Source: Halioxenophilus aromaticivorans | Lineage (GTDB): Bacteria > Pseudomonadota > Gammaproteobacteria > Pseudomonadales > Cellvibrionaceae | Direction of reading: 5' to 3' | Assembly (NCBI RefSeq): GCF_042850945.1 | Contig: NZ_AP031496.1 | Location: 4,154,001-4,218,000 of the forward strand | DNA length: 64,000 bases | Shown: positions 9,382 through 17,227 of the stretch, in pieces | Position numbering within the stretch: position 1 is the first letter of the stretch | Layout: every line of letters starts with the position of its first letter | Translations under genes and position numbers: made by a program | The notes under the pieces: model-generated | Databases searched by the model: none | What the model was told of the DNA's origin: nothing | What the model saw: only the letters and a program-made list of their open reading frames with translations

Positions 9382-10752
9382 ATGACACAGGAAATTGAGC
9401 GGCAAAACCAAGAAATCATCACGCTTCTGAGTGAAAACCCCGAAGGGCTTTCTCGTGGCCAAATCTCTAAGTCCCTAAGTTTTACTATAAATGATAAGAC
9501 CTTACAAAGACGGCTAACGGCACTTGTTGATGCAGGCAGGATAGTCAGAAAAGGTGAGCGGAAGGCGACTCGCTATCACCCTCTTGAAGCTTATATAGAG
9601 ACAAATAAAGGACACTTAAAGGACAACTCAGCCACTATATTCAGTCCTGAAAGCCAAGAAAAACTTAAATTCCTGGATACGCCCCTCCATGCTCGGGAAA
9701 AGGTGTCCTATAACCGTGATTTTTTGGACTCCTACGTCCCTAATCAAAGCCAATATGTCCCTAAAAAACTGCGAGAAGCACTCTTTCAAGAAGGCAAACG
9801 CTTCGACAGGGCATTAGCAGCAGGCACCTACGCACGGGAAATTTGCCAGCGGCTACTCATAGACCTGTCCTATAACTCCAGCCGCCTGGAAGGCAACACT
9901 TACTCACGGCTGGATACGCAAAAGCTCGTTGAGGAAGGCATTACCGCAGAAGGCAAGGTTCATGAAGAAACCGTAATGATCATGAACCACAAGGAAGCAA
10001 TCCTGTTCCTGGTGGAAAACGCACAGGATATTGAGCTAAACAACCTGATGATCCGCAACCTACACCATTTGCTATCGCAAGATTTGCTGGCAAACCCTGG
10101 GGCTTGCGGCAATATCCGGTCGATTGAAGTGAATATTGGACAATCGACCTACCAGCCGTTAAACAATCCCCACCTGCTAAAAGAGCTATTCGAGCTGATT
10201 TTACTCAAAGCCCGCAAGATCGAAGACCCATTTGAGCAAAGCTTCTTTTTGCTGGTGCATCTTTCATACTTGCAGGCGTTTGAAGATGTCAACAAGCGCA
10301 CTTCACGCCTGAGCTGCAACATTCCCTTTATCAAGGAAAATTTATGCCCGCTCAGCTTTACCGATGTTTCGCGGGATGATTACACCGCCGCTTTGCTTAC
10401 CATGTATGAGAAAAACAACGTCGAACCCATGCTAGAACTTTATGCCTGGGCCTATCTGCGCTCGTGCGAGCAATATGGTGTCGTCAAAAAATCGCTCGGC
10501 GAAATTGATGCGTTCCGCATTCAGTACAGACAACAAAGAAAAGAAGCCATGGGGCTGGTCGTCAAACACGGGTTGCACGGCAAGAAAGCAGAAGACACTA
10601 TCGAAAATTTTTGTGAGCAAAATGGCATAGGCGAGGCTGCAAAATTTACAGCCATGACGCTAGCCGATTTAAGCACATTGCATGCTGGTGCAATCATTGG
10701 CTTGGGTATCACTGAAGCGCAGCTCGACGCATGGCTTTCGAGCAAGCCGTAA
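9382..10752 (+). CDS. Winged-helix Fic-family protein with degenerate active-site motif
   Basis: A 456-residue protein. Residues about 5-65 form a winged-helix DNA-binding domain (ENPEGLSRGQISKSL, RRLTALVDAGRIVRKGERKA). The Fic domain follows, with an inhibitory helix motif of the [S/T]xxxE[G/N] type (Ser166-Glu170-Gly171 in YNSSRLEGN). The core motif reads QAFEDVNKRTSR at 298-309, where canonical Fic enzymes have HxFx(D/E)GN(G/K)RxxR; His is replaced by Gln298 and Gly by Val303. AMP-transfer chemistry is therefore doubtful, and a regulatory role is possible. The start chosen is ATG 9382 because GAGAG lies 5 bases upstream; TTG 9370 and GTG 9376 are alternatives. The gene stands alone, next to a tRNA and repeat-rich DNA, and has its own repeat array upstream. 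It looks like an acquired single-gene module. Confidence 0.85.
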   Translation: MTQEIERQNQEIITLLSENPEGLSRGQISKSLSFTINDKTLQRRLTALVDAGRIVRKGERKATRYHPLEAYIETNKGHLKDNSATIFSPESQEKLKFLDTPLHAREKVSYNRDFLDSYVPNQSQYVPKKLREALFQEGKRFDRALAAGTYAREICQRLLIDLSYNSSRLEGNTYSRLDTQKLVEEGITAEGKVHEETVMIMNHKEAILFLVENAQDIELNNLMIRNLHHLLSQDLLANPGACGNIRSIEVNIGQSTYQPLNNPHLLKELFELILLKARKIEDPFEQSFFLLVHLSYLQAFEDVNKRTSRLSCNIPFIKENLCPLSFTDVSRDDYTAALLTMYEKNNVEPMLELYAWAYLRSCEQYGVVKKSLGEIDAFRIQYRQQRKEAMGLVVKHGLHGKKAEDTIENFCEQNGIGEAAKFTAMTLADLSTLHAGAIIGLGITEAQLDAWLSSKP

Positions 10753-11213
10753 GCTACGGCTTGATTTTATAGTTTTGTATTGGGTCTGCCGTTTAGAGCC
10801 GCCAGCAACACCGGCGGCGTTTTGCTTTCGCGCTTGCCATGGGATAAAGGTTTTTTACCGCGGCTCTCGGCAGTAGTCATCGTTTGAGCCACATGGGCAG
10901 ATCGCCAACTATCTTTTCGCCATAGCATCCAAGGGCTTCCCTTGGTCGTAACCCACTGGCAAAACAGCGGTCGGGATTGGCAGATATTTGCTCCCGCAAT
11001 ACCTGCATTCACACCGTCCATGGTGCTCAGCGGCGAAACGCTCACGGCATCCAATCGGCGCACGGTTGGTCGGGGCTATGAAATGCCCAATGGTCGATGG
11101 GAGATCAAAGGGGAGAACTGAAATCTCCACCATTGCCATGGGGTCTTTGGGTAGATGTTTATGCCAGACGATTACTCGAACCTATCAAGCTTCTCACCCT
11201 TTCCGACCGCGCA
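10753..11213. other. Region between the Fic gene and tRNA-Arg
   Basis: About 460 bases without a secure gene. Two overlapping minus-strand frames (10767-11063 and 10909-11139) are the only coding candidates. No att-like duplication of the tRNA 3' end was found by eye on the far side of the Fic gene. Confidence 0.4.
10909..11139 (-). CDS. Possible small protein with CxxC-like cysteine cluster
   Basis: A 76-residue frame starting ATG GCA ATG. It contains GCRERFAAEHHGRCECRYCG, a Cys/His arrangement compatible with a small zinc-binding module. An overlapping frame on the same strand (10767-11063) is also open, and I cannot decide which, if either, is translated. I do not recognise the family. 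It lies between the Fic gene and tRNA-Arg. Confidence 0.25.
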   Translation of the reverse strand: MAMVEISVLPFDLPSTIGHFIAPTNRAPIGCRERFAAEHHGRCECRYCGSKYLPIPTAVLPVGYDQGKPLDAMAKR

Positions 11214-11215
11214 TA

Positions 11216-11244
11216 AAAAAACCCGCCAAAGGGGCGGGTTTTTG
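11216..11244 (-). terminator. Terminator downstream of tRNA-Arg
   Basis: AAAAAACCCGCC pairs with GGCGGGTTTTT around a 5-base loop. The A-run gives a T-run on the minus strand, 5 bp after the tRNA 3' end. It would also work on the plus strand. Confidence 0.8.
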
Positions 11245-11248
11245 TATA

Positions 11249-11325
11249 TGGCGCACTCGGAAGGATTCGAACCTTCGACCGCTCGGTTCGTAGCCGAGTA
11301 CTCTATCCAGCTGAGCTACGAGTGC
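11249..11325 (-). tRNA. tRNA-Arg (anticodon ACG)
   Basis: The complement folds as a 77-nt cloverleaf. The acceptor stem is GCACTCG/CGAGTGC, discriminator G, with encoded CCA (11249-11251 on the complement). The D arm contains AGCTCAGCTGGATAGAG, the anticodon arm is CTCGG-CTACGAA-CCGAG with anticodon ACG, and the T arm contains GGTTCGAATCC. A34 would be read as inosine, so it decodes CGU/CGC/CGA arginine codons. It is followed by a strong terminator. Confidence 0.95.
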
Positions 11326-11615
11326 GTAAGTTGAAGATATTTCAATCACTTAGGTGTGATATTCGTCTTCATTTTGCTTCCGGCCACTCCGGAAGAGGCG
11401 CGTATACTAATGAGAAATTTCTTAGCCGTCAACACTTTATCTCATGTGATCTACATTCAATTTTAATAAAACGTTCAAACGGTGGCACAAAACGTTCAGT
11501 TTGGGTTCAACTCGAAAACACTACATTGAGTGTCATTGGGATGCAGGCCCAATACCGGGGGTGCCAGCCCCCATCTAGTGGACTCTTAACGGGCTTATGA
11601 AGGCCCGTTTTTTTT
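11326..11615 (+). ncRNA. Candidate small RNA ending in an orphan terminator
   Basis: There is no convincing protein-coding gene here, yet a strong plus-strand terminator ends at 11615. Just before it lies a GC hairpin (GGGGGTGCCAGCCCCC, 11537-11552). The 150-250 bases upstream could be a small RNA; no promoter was identified with confidence. An alternative is a leftover terminator of a lost gene. Confidence 0.3.
11588..11615 (+). terminator. Strong intrinsic terminator without an obvious gene
   Basis: Stem AACGGGC (11588-11594) with GCCCGTT (11603-11609), an 8-base loop, and a run of eight or more T. Confidence 0.8.
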
Positions 11616-11774
11616 GCCCCCTCAAACCACCTCCCCTAATATTAATAACCCCAGCTCTTCCCCCGCTCGACACATTCACGCTAACTATCAAACACCGGTG
11701 GTTACTGCAATCGGGCTTAATGCCAAGCTGGGTAAGAGGCTTGCTATCTAAGCCCTACTATAACCACATCCAGA

Positions 11775-11800
11775 CTGATACAAGGAGACCTTTGTATCAG
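11775..11800. repeat. Inverted repeat CTGATACAA/TTGTATCAG
   Basis: Nine-base perfect arms at 11775-11783 and 11792-11800 around GGAGACCT. Function is unknown; no T-run follows. Confidence 0.4.
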
Positions 11801-11825
11801 AGCAAGGGTTACAAATACTGACAGG

Positions 11826-12160
11826 CCAAATGATGACTGACTAAAAGCCGCTGGCAACGCGAGTCGAAACCTGTTTTACCAGGCTTTTACGCGAGGCCAA
11901 GGGCCTGCTCCTTTGCATCCATGCAATCGCGGCATTAGTGCATCCATGCACGTCACGGCCTCGCCGAAATACCGCGCCAGGGACGGTTGCTTGCGAAACA
12001 CTCTAATCAAAAATACCTGGAGGGAACTACCGAGGCACGTCCCTGTGCCTCGCCCTACGGGCGCACTTCGAGCGGTGCAAATCGTTCGAGCCACCTGGAT
12101 CGGTTAGCCGTCCCCGGCTAAGCGCCCCCAGCTAGGCGCCCCCAGCTAGGCGCCCCCAAG
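11826..12160. repeat. Non-coding repeat mosaic with hairpin and direct repeats
   Basis: The stretch contains the direct repeat GCATCCATGCA (11915-11925 and 11940-11950), an 8-bp perfect hairpin CGAGGCAC/GTGCCTCG (12031-12052), and a 14-bp tandem repeat at its right end. Frames here look like chance translations of repetitive sequence. It resembles a dispersed intergenic repeat, but copy number elsewhere cannot be judged. Confidence 0.45.
12116..12157. repeat. Tandem 14-bp repeat, three copies
   Basis: GGCTAAGCGCCCCC (12116-12129) is followed by two exact copies of AGCTAGGCGCCCCC (12130-12143, 12144-12157). The unit differs at only two positions from the 14-bp tandem unit in the MITE-like element near 41.6 kb. 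Confidence 0.85.
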
Positions 12161-12277
12161 CAAATGCCGATTACGCAGGATTATTCATCGGCCAGACGTT
12201 CTATCGAACCTAAGGGCTCTTATCCCACGCCTCACCGTCATTTAGACACATCGAGTTACTGCCTCATCCCCCTCACA

Positions 12278-12304
12278 GAACCGTACGGACGTCGTCTACG
12301 GCTC
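12278..12304 (-). mobile_element. Relic resembling group II intron domain V
   Basis: On the complement, GAGCCGTA ... CG-TACGGTTC reproduces the basal helix, the AGC-containing 5' strand and the two-base CG bulge of group II intron domain V. The distal hairpin is shortened to GACGACGTC, so the element is 27 rather than about 34 nt. It continues as TGTGAGGGGGATGAGGC, like the start of domain VI, then degenerates. No reverse transcriptase gene or other intron domains are nearby. It is most likely a decayed intron 3' end. Confidence 0.45.
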
Positions 12305-12440
12305 CTGCATACTCTTATCACATTGAATGTGACACTCTACCCACCAACAGCGCCCTTGCCATTCGGATTATCTTCCCCTCAGTCAGGGTGATCTCGCTTT
12401 CTTTCAAACGAGCGGGTTTGCCAGCTTCGCTGGGCAAACG

Positions 12441-12470
12441 AAAAAACCGCCTCAAATGAGACGGTTTTTT
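12441..12470 (-). terminator. Terminator of the Yip1-family gene
   Basis: AAAAAACCG-C-CTCA pairs with TGAG-A-CGGTTTTTT with one mismatch and a 2-base loop. A/T runs on both sides make it bidirectional. It lies 30 bp after the stop at 12501. Confidence 0.75.
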
Positions 12471-12500
12471 CGGATGTGCGATTAGCTGATATGTTAAGTG

Positions 12501-13121
12501 CTATCCGTCGATGTAAACGGGAGGCATCGCCAAAGTCCACACCAACACGCTGCCCACTCGCACTACGACAGCCATAACGATGGCAACGGTCACCACCGAA
12601 GTAGCGTACATAAAGGCGCGCTCTTTGGGGATATTCATGAGAATGGGAATGCCTTCGTAGATCAAATACACGGAGTAGGCACCGGCAAGGCACAAAGCCG
12701 CTGCGTTGAGGTATATACTGGGGTAGAGCTGCACAATGCCCGCCAGAAATACCGGTATGGTTACGTACACAGCCAGAGCTGTACCTTCGTAATGCCTCTT
12801 ATCCGCGTCGTCGCGCACACCGTATGTGTGGGACATCCAATTGATAAACTCGCCCAACACATACACACCAGCCAACAAGGAAACGTAGGTGATGGCACAC
12901 AAGCTGAGTGCACTCATGTGGGTGAGCTTAACGGTGTTGCCGCTGCCGAAGGACCAGCCGAATTGGGTGACCCCGATGTACGAACAAATAACCGGAATTA
13001 ATGCCAAAAATGGCACGTGACTAACAAACACTTGAATGAATGAATGACGCTCGCTGCGGATGGCCCGCCACTCGCGATCAGGGTGAATCATAATACCGAG
13101 AGTATGCTCCAAGATGGCCAT
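12501..13121 (-). CDS. Yip1-family inner-membrane protein
   Basis: A 206-residue membrane protein with a typical bacterial Yip1/DUF1282 start (HPDREWRAIRSER) and five hydrophobic segments, at about 30-50, 70-95, 115-140, 142-160 and 170-195. Length is normal. Function is not established for this family; Yip1 relatives in eukaryotes act in vesicle transport, which says little about the bacterial protein. It is a single gene with its own terminator at 12441. The region upstream is AT-rich, consistent with its own promoter. Confidence 0.85.
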   Translation of the reverse strand: MAILEHTLGIMIHPDREWRAIRSERHSFIQVFVSHVPFLALIPVICSYIGVTQFGWSFGSGNTVKLTHMSALSLCAITYVSLLAGVYVLGEFINWMSHTYGVRDDADKRHYEGTALAVYVTIPVFLAGIVQLYPSIYLNAAALCLAGAYSVYLIYEGIPILMNIPKERAFMYATSVVTVAIVMAVVVRVGSVLVWTLAMPPVYIDG

Positions 13122-13491
13122 AGGCCCCTCCTAGCTGTGAGTGTTGATTGCTTTTATTTTGGTAACAACGACTAAAGTATTAGCGACTATCTTGACCGCC
13201 TCCAATAAGAACTTCTCATTAGCAGACTATTTCTAAGAAAGAATCACCATAATTAATAGCCAATTGTAATTACCTTCACAGGTACGAACGGTGGATAGCG
13301 GCGGATTGGGATAAGGAAGATTAATACGCAATTAAAATAGGGTTTTTAATTGCCAAATAGCAGCTTTGAGGCGGGATTGTTTTAATTTAAGCGCCGAATA
13401 TTGCCAATATTCTTAATGAAAATTGGCAATAGCGGAGGCGGCGGTGTTACCCAAGCGTTTCGTTTAGCAACAAACCGAAAGTCTTGAGGCT
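13122..13491. other. Intergenic region between sspB and the Yip1 gene
   Basis: No gene is seen. It holds a perfect palindrome GAATATTG-C-CAATATTC (13396-13412) that overlaps a second dyad ATTGCCAAT/ATTGGCAAT (13400-13408 and 13422-13430). These may be the end of the ssp transcript or a binding site for the Yip1 promoter; no T-run supports a terminator. Confidence 0.45.
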
Positions 13492-13914
13492 TTACTTGAT
13501 GATTTTTAAGCTCGGCTTCGCGCCCTGCGCCGTAGGCTTGGGCTTGTTGGTGCTGACCGAACGAAGCTCACCACCGGGTTTTGGTGGCTCGGGAGGCTTC
13601 TCTAGATCGAACATCATACCGCGGCCATTTTCTTTGGCGTATATACCCAATACTGCATAAGCGGGCACATAAATACTGATCGGCACACCGCCGAAACGTG
13701 CGCTGAACGAAATAGCCTCTAGGTCCATGTCTAGGCCCACTACAGCAGATGGCGAGATGTTTAACACAATTTGGCCATCTTTATTAACGTATTGCTGGGG
13801 AACCGAAACGCCCTTTGAGTAGGCATCAACTGCTAGATAGGGCGTGCAGTCGTTATCGACGATCCACTGATAATGCGCCTTGATCAGATAGGGTTTACTG
13901 GAAGTCATCGTCAT
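13492..13914 (-). CDS. sspB: ClpXP protease specificity-enhancing factor SspB
   Basis: A 140-residue SspB. This cytoplasmic adaptor binds ssrA-tagged proteins and delivers them to ClpXP. The folded substrate-binding domain (KPYLIKAHYQWIVDNDCTPY ... NISPSAVVGL ... ISFSARFGG ... VPAYAVLGIYAKENGRGM) is complete. A flexible Pro/Lys-rich linker follows, ending in the short ClpX-binding tail (PSLKIIK). It lies 92 bp after sspA in the same direction, the usual sspA-sspB operon. Length and sequence are normal. Confidence 0.97.
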   Translation of the reverse strand: MTMTSSKPYLIKAHYQWIVDNDCTPYLAVDAYSKGVSVPQQYVNKDGQIVLNISPSAVVGLDMDLEAISFSARFGGVPISIYVPAYAVLGIYAKENGRGMMFDLEKPPEPPKPGGELRSVSTNKPKPTAQGAKPSLKIIK

Positions 13915-14006
13915 GGTGGTAGCTCACGGGCGATAAAGCAAAAAAGGTTGGTATTTTGAAGGCTGGGACGATTGCCGCAGGCCAACCGTCCCGGGAGAAA
14001 TCCGCT

Positions 14007-14639
14007 TTAGGGGCGCATTTCCCGTTCTAGCTCGGTGAGGCTCGCCTGGAATGACTCACGCTCAAACAGACGATCCATATAGTCTGTCAGGGGCTTGGTC
14101 TGTTTGGTGCTAGGCAGATTGATATCCATAGCATCCAAACGCCAAAGGATAGGCGCCATGCAGCAATCGACGATACTAAACTCTTCACTCATGAAAAAAT
14201 TCATTTCAGCAAAGATAGGCGCTACGGCCATCAGACTGTCTTTCAGCTCTTTACGCGCTTTGGCGGCGGCTTCTTTGTTTTTACCGGCCAAAATCACATC
14301 AACCATGGGTGACCAGTCTTTTTCAATACGGTGCATCCACAAGCGGCTCTGGGCGCGGGCCACCGGGTATACCGGCAACAGTGGCGGATGAGGAAAGCGC
14401 TCATCGAGGTATTCCATCATCACTTTGGTTTCGTACAAGGCCAGGTCACGGTCTACTAAGGTGGGTAAGGAACCGTATGGGTTTAGGTCGGTTACTTCCT
14501 CGGGTAGGTTCTTGGGATCGGCGTCGATGATATCGACGGATACGCCCTTCTCGGCCAAAACGATACGCACGCGGTGGCTGTAGTGATCTTGCGCGTCGGA
14601 AAAGTACGTCATGGATGAGCGTTTCGCAACAACTCCCAT
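14007..14639 (-). CDS. sspA: Stringent starvation protein A (GST-fold RNA polymerase-associated protein)
   Basis: A 210-residue SspA with a thioredoxin-like N-terminal half (MTYFSDAQDHYSHRVRIVLAEKGV, LNPYGSLPTLVDRDLALYE) and a helical GST C-terminal half. SspA binds RNA polymerase, supports stationary-phase and acid-stress expression, and lacks glutathione transferase activity in studied cases. The conserved surface residues around PHPPLLPVYPVARA are present. It is the first gene of sspA-sspB and lies downstream of petABC, as in Pseudomonas. Confidence 0.96.
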   Translation of the reverse strand: MGVVAKRSSMTYFSDAQDHYSHRVRIVLAEKGVSVDIIDADPKNLPEEVTDLNPYGSLPTLVDRDLALYETKVMMEYLDERFPHPPLLPVYPVARAQSRLWMHRIEKDWSPMVDVILAGKNKEAAAKARKELKDSLMAVAPIFAEMNFFMSEEFSIVDCCMAPILWRLDAMDINLPSTKQTKPLTDYMDRLFERESFQASLTELEREMRP

Positions 14640-14922
14640 TATGGTTCACCTCGATAATTTAATATGTAACGGAATTCTTATGCGGCGTTCGGTTACCAGT
14701 ACTCCCCCAACCTAGCCCTGCTAGAGCTTGCCGGCCACGGGTTAAAACAAAGGGCAATTTAAATGCCGAATTTGGTTCCAACTGCATTGAACTGCTAATA
14801 ACTTCAGCCAAGCCAGCCATTATAGCTTATTTCGACAACAAAATGGGCAATCAAATAGCCACATTACATAACTGTATAGAAATAAACGCCGTCAACCTGT
14901 TCACCTTTTAGCCAACACAATC
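14640..14922. other. Intergenic region upstream of sspA
   Basis: AT-rich spacer with no gene. It separates the petABC terminator from sspA and presumably carries the sspA promoter, which I could not place exactly. Confidence 0.4.
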
Positions 14923-14952
14923 AAAAAAGGCGACCCTTTGCAGGGTCGCCTC
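14923..14952 (-). terminator. Terminator of the petABC operon
   Basis: AGGCGACCC (14929-14937) pairs with GGGTCGCCT (14944-14952) around TTTGCA. The A-run at 14924-14929 gives a T-run on the minus strand. Confidence 0.85.
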
Positions 14953-14999
14953 GTCAGTTTTGGCGAACGGCTAGCCGCCATTCAGTTCTGCACAGTAAC

Positions 15000-17222
15000 T
15001 TAGTGCAGGTCGCGCCAGTATTCGCGATTCAGCAGGTAAGCGAAAACAAAGAACACCGCCACAAACAACAAAGAGTAAACACCAATGCGCTTGCGATCCA
15101 TTGCAGAGGGCTCTGCCACATATTCCATAAAGTTGACCATATCGTATACGACTTTGTCGAACTCCTTCTCGCTCATTGAGCCTTTGGTTTTACCCACTTC
15201 AATCTTGCCGCAGTTTTCGTCTTCGATCGCTTCACCCAGCTTGTTGCGCAGCACGTGACCGTGATCATCGTGCATTTCGCCAGGGGCACATTCCGGTAAG
15301 CCTTGCAGCTCCATCAAAACGTGAGGCATAGCAACCTTATCGAATACCTTGTTGTTAACACCGGTAGGACGGCTTTCGTCTTTATAAAAGTTACGCAGGT
15401 AGGTATACAACCACTCTGGGTTACGAGAGCGCGCTACCAGGGTCAGATCCGGAGGTGTAGCACCAAACCACGCTTTGGATTGCGCGGCAGGCATTGCAAC
15501 ACTCATTAGATCACCATAGCGATCGTCGCCCAACACGAGGTTGTCGATCATCAGATCTTCTGGGATTTCCAGGTCGGTGGCGACCCGCTCCCAACGCGAA
15601 TACTCCAATGAGTGACAACCCATGCAGTAGTTAACAAAGTACTTGGCACCGCTTTGCAGTGAGGCTTTGTCGGTGAGATCTGGTTCCATGTGATCACAAG
15701 CAACCGCGCCACAACCGCCGCCGCCTGCGGCAACAGCTTTAATAGGCACAACGGCAAGGATCAAGAAGAACGCCACACCAGCCCAAACAACACCCGCTGG
15801 CAAGCCTTTGGCTTGTACGCGATCTGGCTCTTGCTCAACAGAGTCTTTGTTGGTTAACCATGGCGTTAACAGAGTTAACAAGCCCAAGTAGATACCAGTA
15901 ACACGAACCATAAATGGCACAGGAATTTCAGCATCCATTAGGCCGAAAGACATGTAGATAAGCCCAAGACCAAGCACTACGGCAATCACCCAGTTAACGA
16001 TGGTCGCCTGGTTGCGGGTTGGGTTGCTGTAGGCCGGCATTTGGATAAAGTAAACGAAGTAGTACACCGTGGCCAATTGAGCCAACAAGGTACGGCCTTC
16101 GGTTGGCGACTGCACACCCAGGTAACCCAATACCACGAACATAGCAGCGAAGGTCAGCAGGTGAATGCGCGGTAACCAGCCTTTGTAGCGCATGGATTTC
16201 ACCGGGCTCTTGTCCAGCCACGGCAGCACAAACAAGATGGCGATTGACGCACCCATGGCAATTAAGCCGAGGAACTTGGAGGTCAATGGGCCGATGTCGA
16301 TGGTGACCGCACGTAAGATGGCGTAGAACGGCGTGAAGTACCAAACCGGTGCAATATGTTCTGGTGTCTTCAGGTTGTTGGCCTGCTCGAAGTTAGCGTA
16401 CTCCAAGAAGAAGCCGCCCATCTCAGGCATAAAGAACATGATGAAACAGAACACGAACAAGAATACCGCGATACCCATAAGATCGTGCACGGTGTAGAAC
16501 GGATGGAAAGGCACGCCGTCACGTGGGATACCGTTTTCGTCTTTGTTCTTTTTAATCTCAACGCCGTCTGGGTTGTTAGAACCAACTTCGTGTAGCGCGA
16601 GAATGTGCAGCACCACTAAGGCCAACAACACGATTGGTAAAGCAATCACATGCAGAGAGAAGAAACGGTTAAGAGTAATGCCAGAGATCAGGTAGTCACC
16701 ACGAATCCACTGAACCAAATCTTCACCGACCACCGGAATCGCACCAAACAGCGATACGATTACCTGGGCCCCCCAGTAAGACATCTGCCCCCAAGGCAAT
16801 ACATAGCCCATAAAGGCCTCGGCCATAAGCGCCAAGTAGATGGTCATACCGAAGATCCACACCAGTTCACGTGGGGCCTTGTACGAACCGTATAGCAGGC
16901 CGCGGAACATGTGCAGGTAAACAACGATGAAGAACGCCGAAGCACCGGTGGAGTGCATATAGCGAATTATCCAGCCGTAGTCGACGTCACGCATGATGTA
17001 TTCAACCGAGGCAAAAGCCTCCTCGGCGCTGGGCACGTAGCTCATAACCAACCAGATACCGGTTAGCAACTGATTTACTAAAACCAGTAGAGACAAGACC
17101 CCAAAGAAATACCAGAAGTTAAAGTTTTTGGGCGCGTAGTATTTACCCATATGGGTGTCCCAAGCGCGCTGTACGGGCAGCCTTTCATCTACCCAATTCC
17201 AGATATTGGCTAACATTTTCAT
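15000..17222 (-). CDS. petBC: Cytochrome bc1 complex: cytochrome b fused to cytochrome c1
   Basis: One 740-residue frame encodes both membrane haem subunits of ubiquinol-cytochrome c reductase. Residues 1 to about 450 are cytochrome b, with haem-ligand helices (WIIRYMHSTGASAFF, VVYLHMFRG; SLHVIALPIV, LALHEVG) and a Qo motif PVWY (APVWYFTPFYAILRA) in place of PEWY, a variant known in beta/gammaproteobacteria. A hydrophobic stretch follows (about 477-499) ending AVAA before GGGGCG, like an internal signal peptide with cleavage after Ala499. Cytochrome c1 follows, with haem motif CMGCH (Cys533-His537) and a C-terminal anchor. In Pseudomonas these are separate genes; the fused, post-translationally cleaved arrangement is known from Bradyrhizobium fbcH. 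Cleavage here is inferred. It lies 5 bp after petA. Confidence 0.93.
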   Translation of the reverse strand: MKMLANIWNWVDERLPVQRAWDTHMGKYYAPKNFNFWYFFGVLSLLVLVNQLLTGIWLVMSYVPSAEEAFASVEYIMRDVDYGWIIRYMHSTGASAFFIVVYLHMFRGLLYGSYKAPRELVWIFGMTIYLALMAEAFMGYVLPWGQMSYWGAQVIVSLFGAIPVVGEDLVQWIRGDYLISGITLNRFFSLHVIALPIVLLALVVLHILALHEVGSNNPDGVEIKKNKDENGIPRDGVPFHPFYTVHDLMGIAVFLFVFCFIMFFMPEMGGFFLEYANFEQANNLKTPEHIAPVWYFTPFYAILRAVTIDIGPLTSKFLGLIAMGASIAILFVLPWLDKSPVKSMRYKGWLPRIHLLTFAAMFVVLGYLGVQSPTEGRTLLAQLATVYYFVYFIQMPAYSNPTRNQATIVNWVIAVVLGLGLIYMSFGLMDAEIPVPFMVRVTGIYLGLLTLLTPWLTNKDSVEQEPDRVQAKGLPAGVVWAGVAFFLILAVVPIKAVAAGGGGCGAVACDHMEPDLTDKASLQSGAKYFVNYCMGCHSLEYSRWERVATDLEIPEDLMIDNLVLGDDRYGDLMSVAMPAAQSKAWFGATPPDLTLVARSRNPEWLYTYLRNFYKDESRPTGVNNKVFDKVAMPHVLMELQGLPECAPGEMHDDHGHVLRNKLGEAIEDENCGKIEVGKTKGSMSEKEFDKVVYDMVNFMEYVAEPSAMDRKRIGVYSLLFVAVFFVFAYLLNREYWRDLH

Positions 17223-17227
17223 GGATT

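Noticed and set aside
10767..11063. Long minus-strand frame beside the Fic gene
   Set aside because: It overlaps another open frame, has no recognised family, and neither shows a good ribosome binding site; kept only as a weak alternative.
9094..11325. Integrated element with att sites at tRNA-Arg
   Set aside because: No integrase and no duplicated tRNA end were seen, so integration at the tRNA is not supported.
11876..12094. Minus-strand frame in the repeat mosaic
   Set aside because: It is a translation of repetitive DNA with direct repeats and hairpins, with no protein-like pattern.
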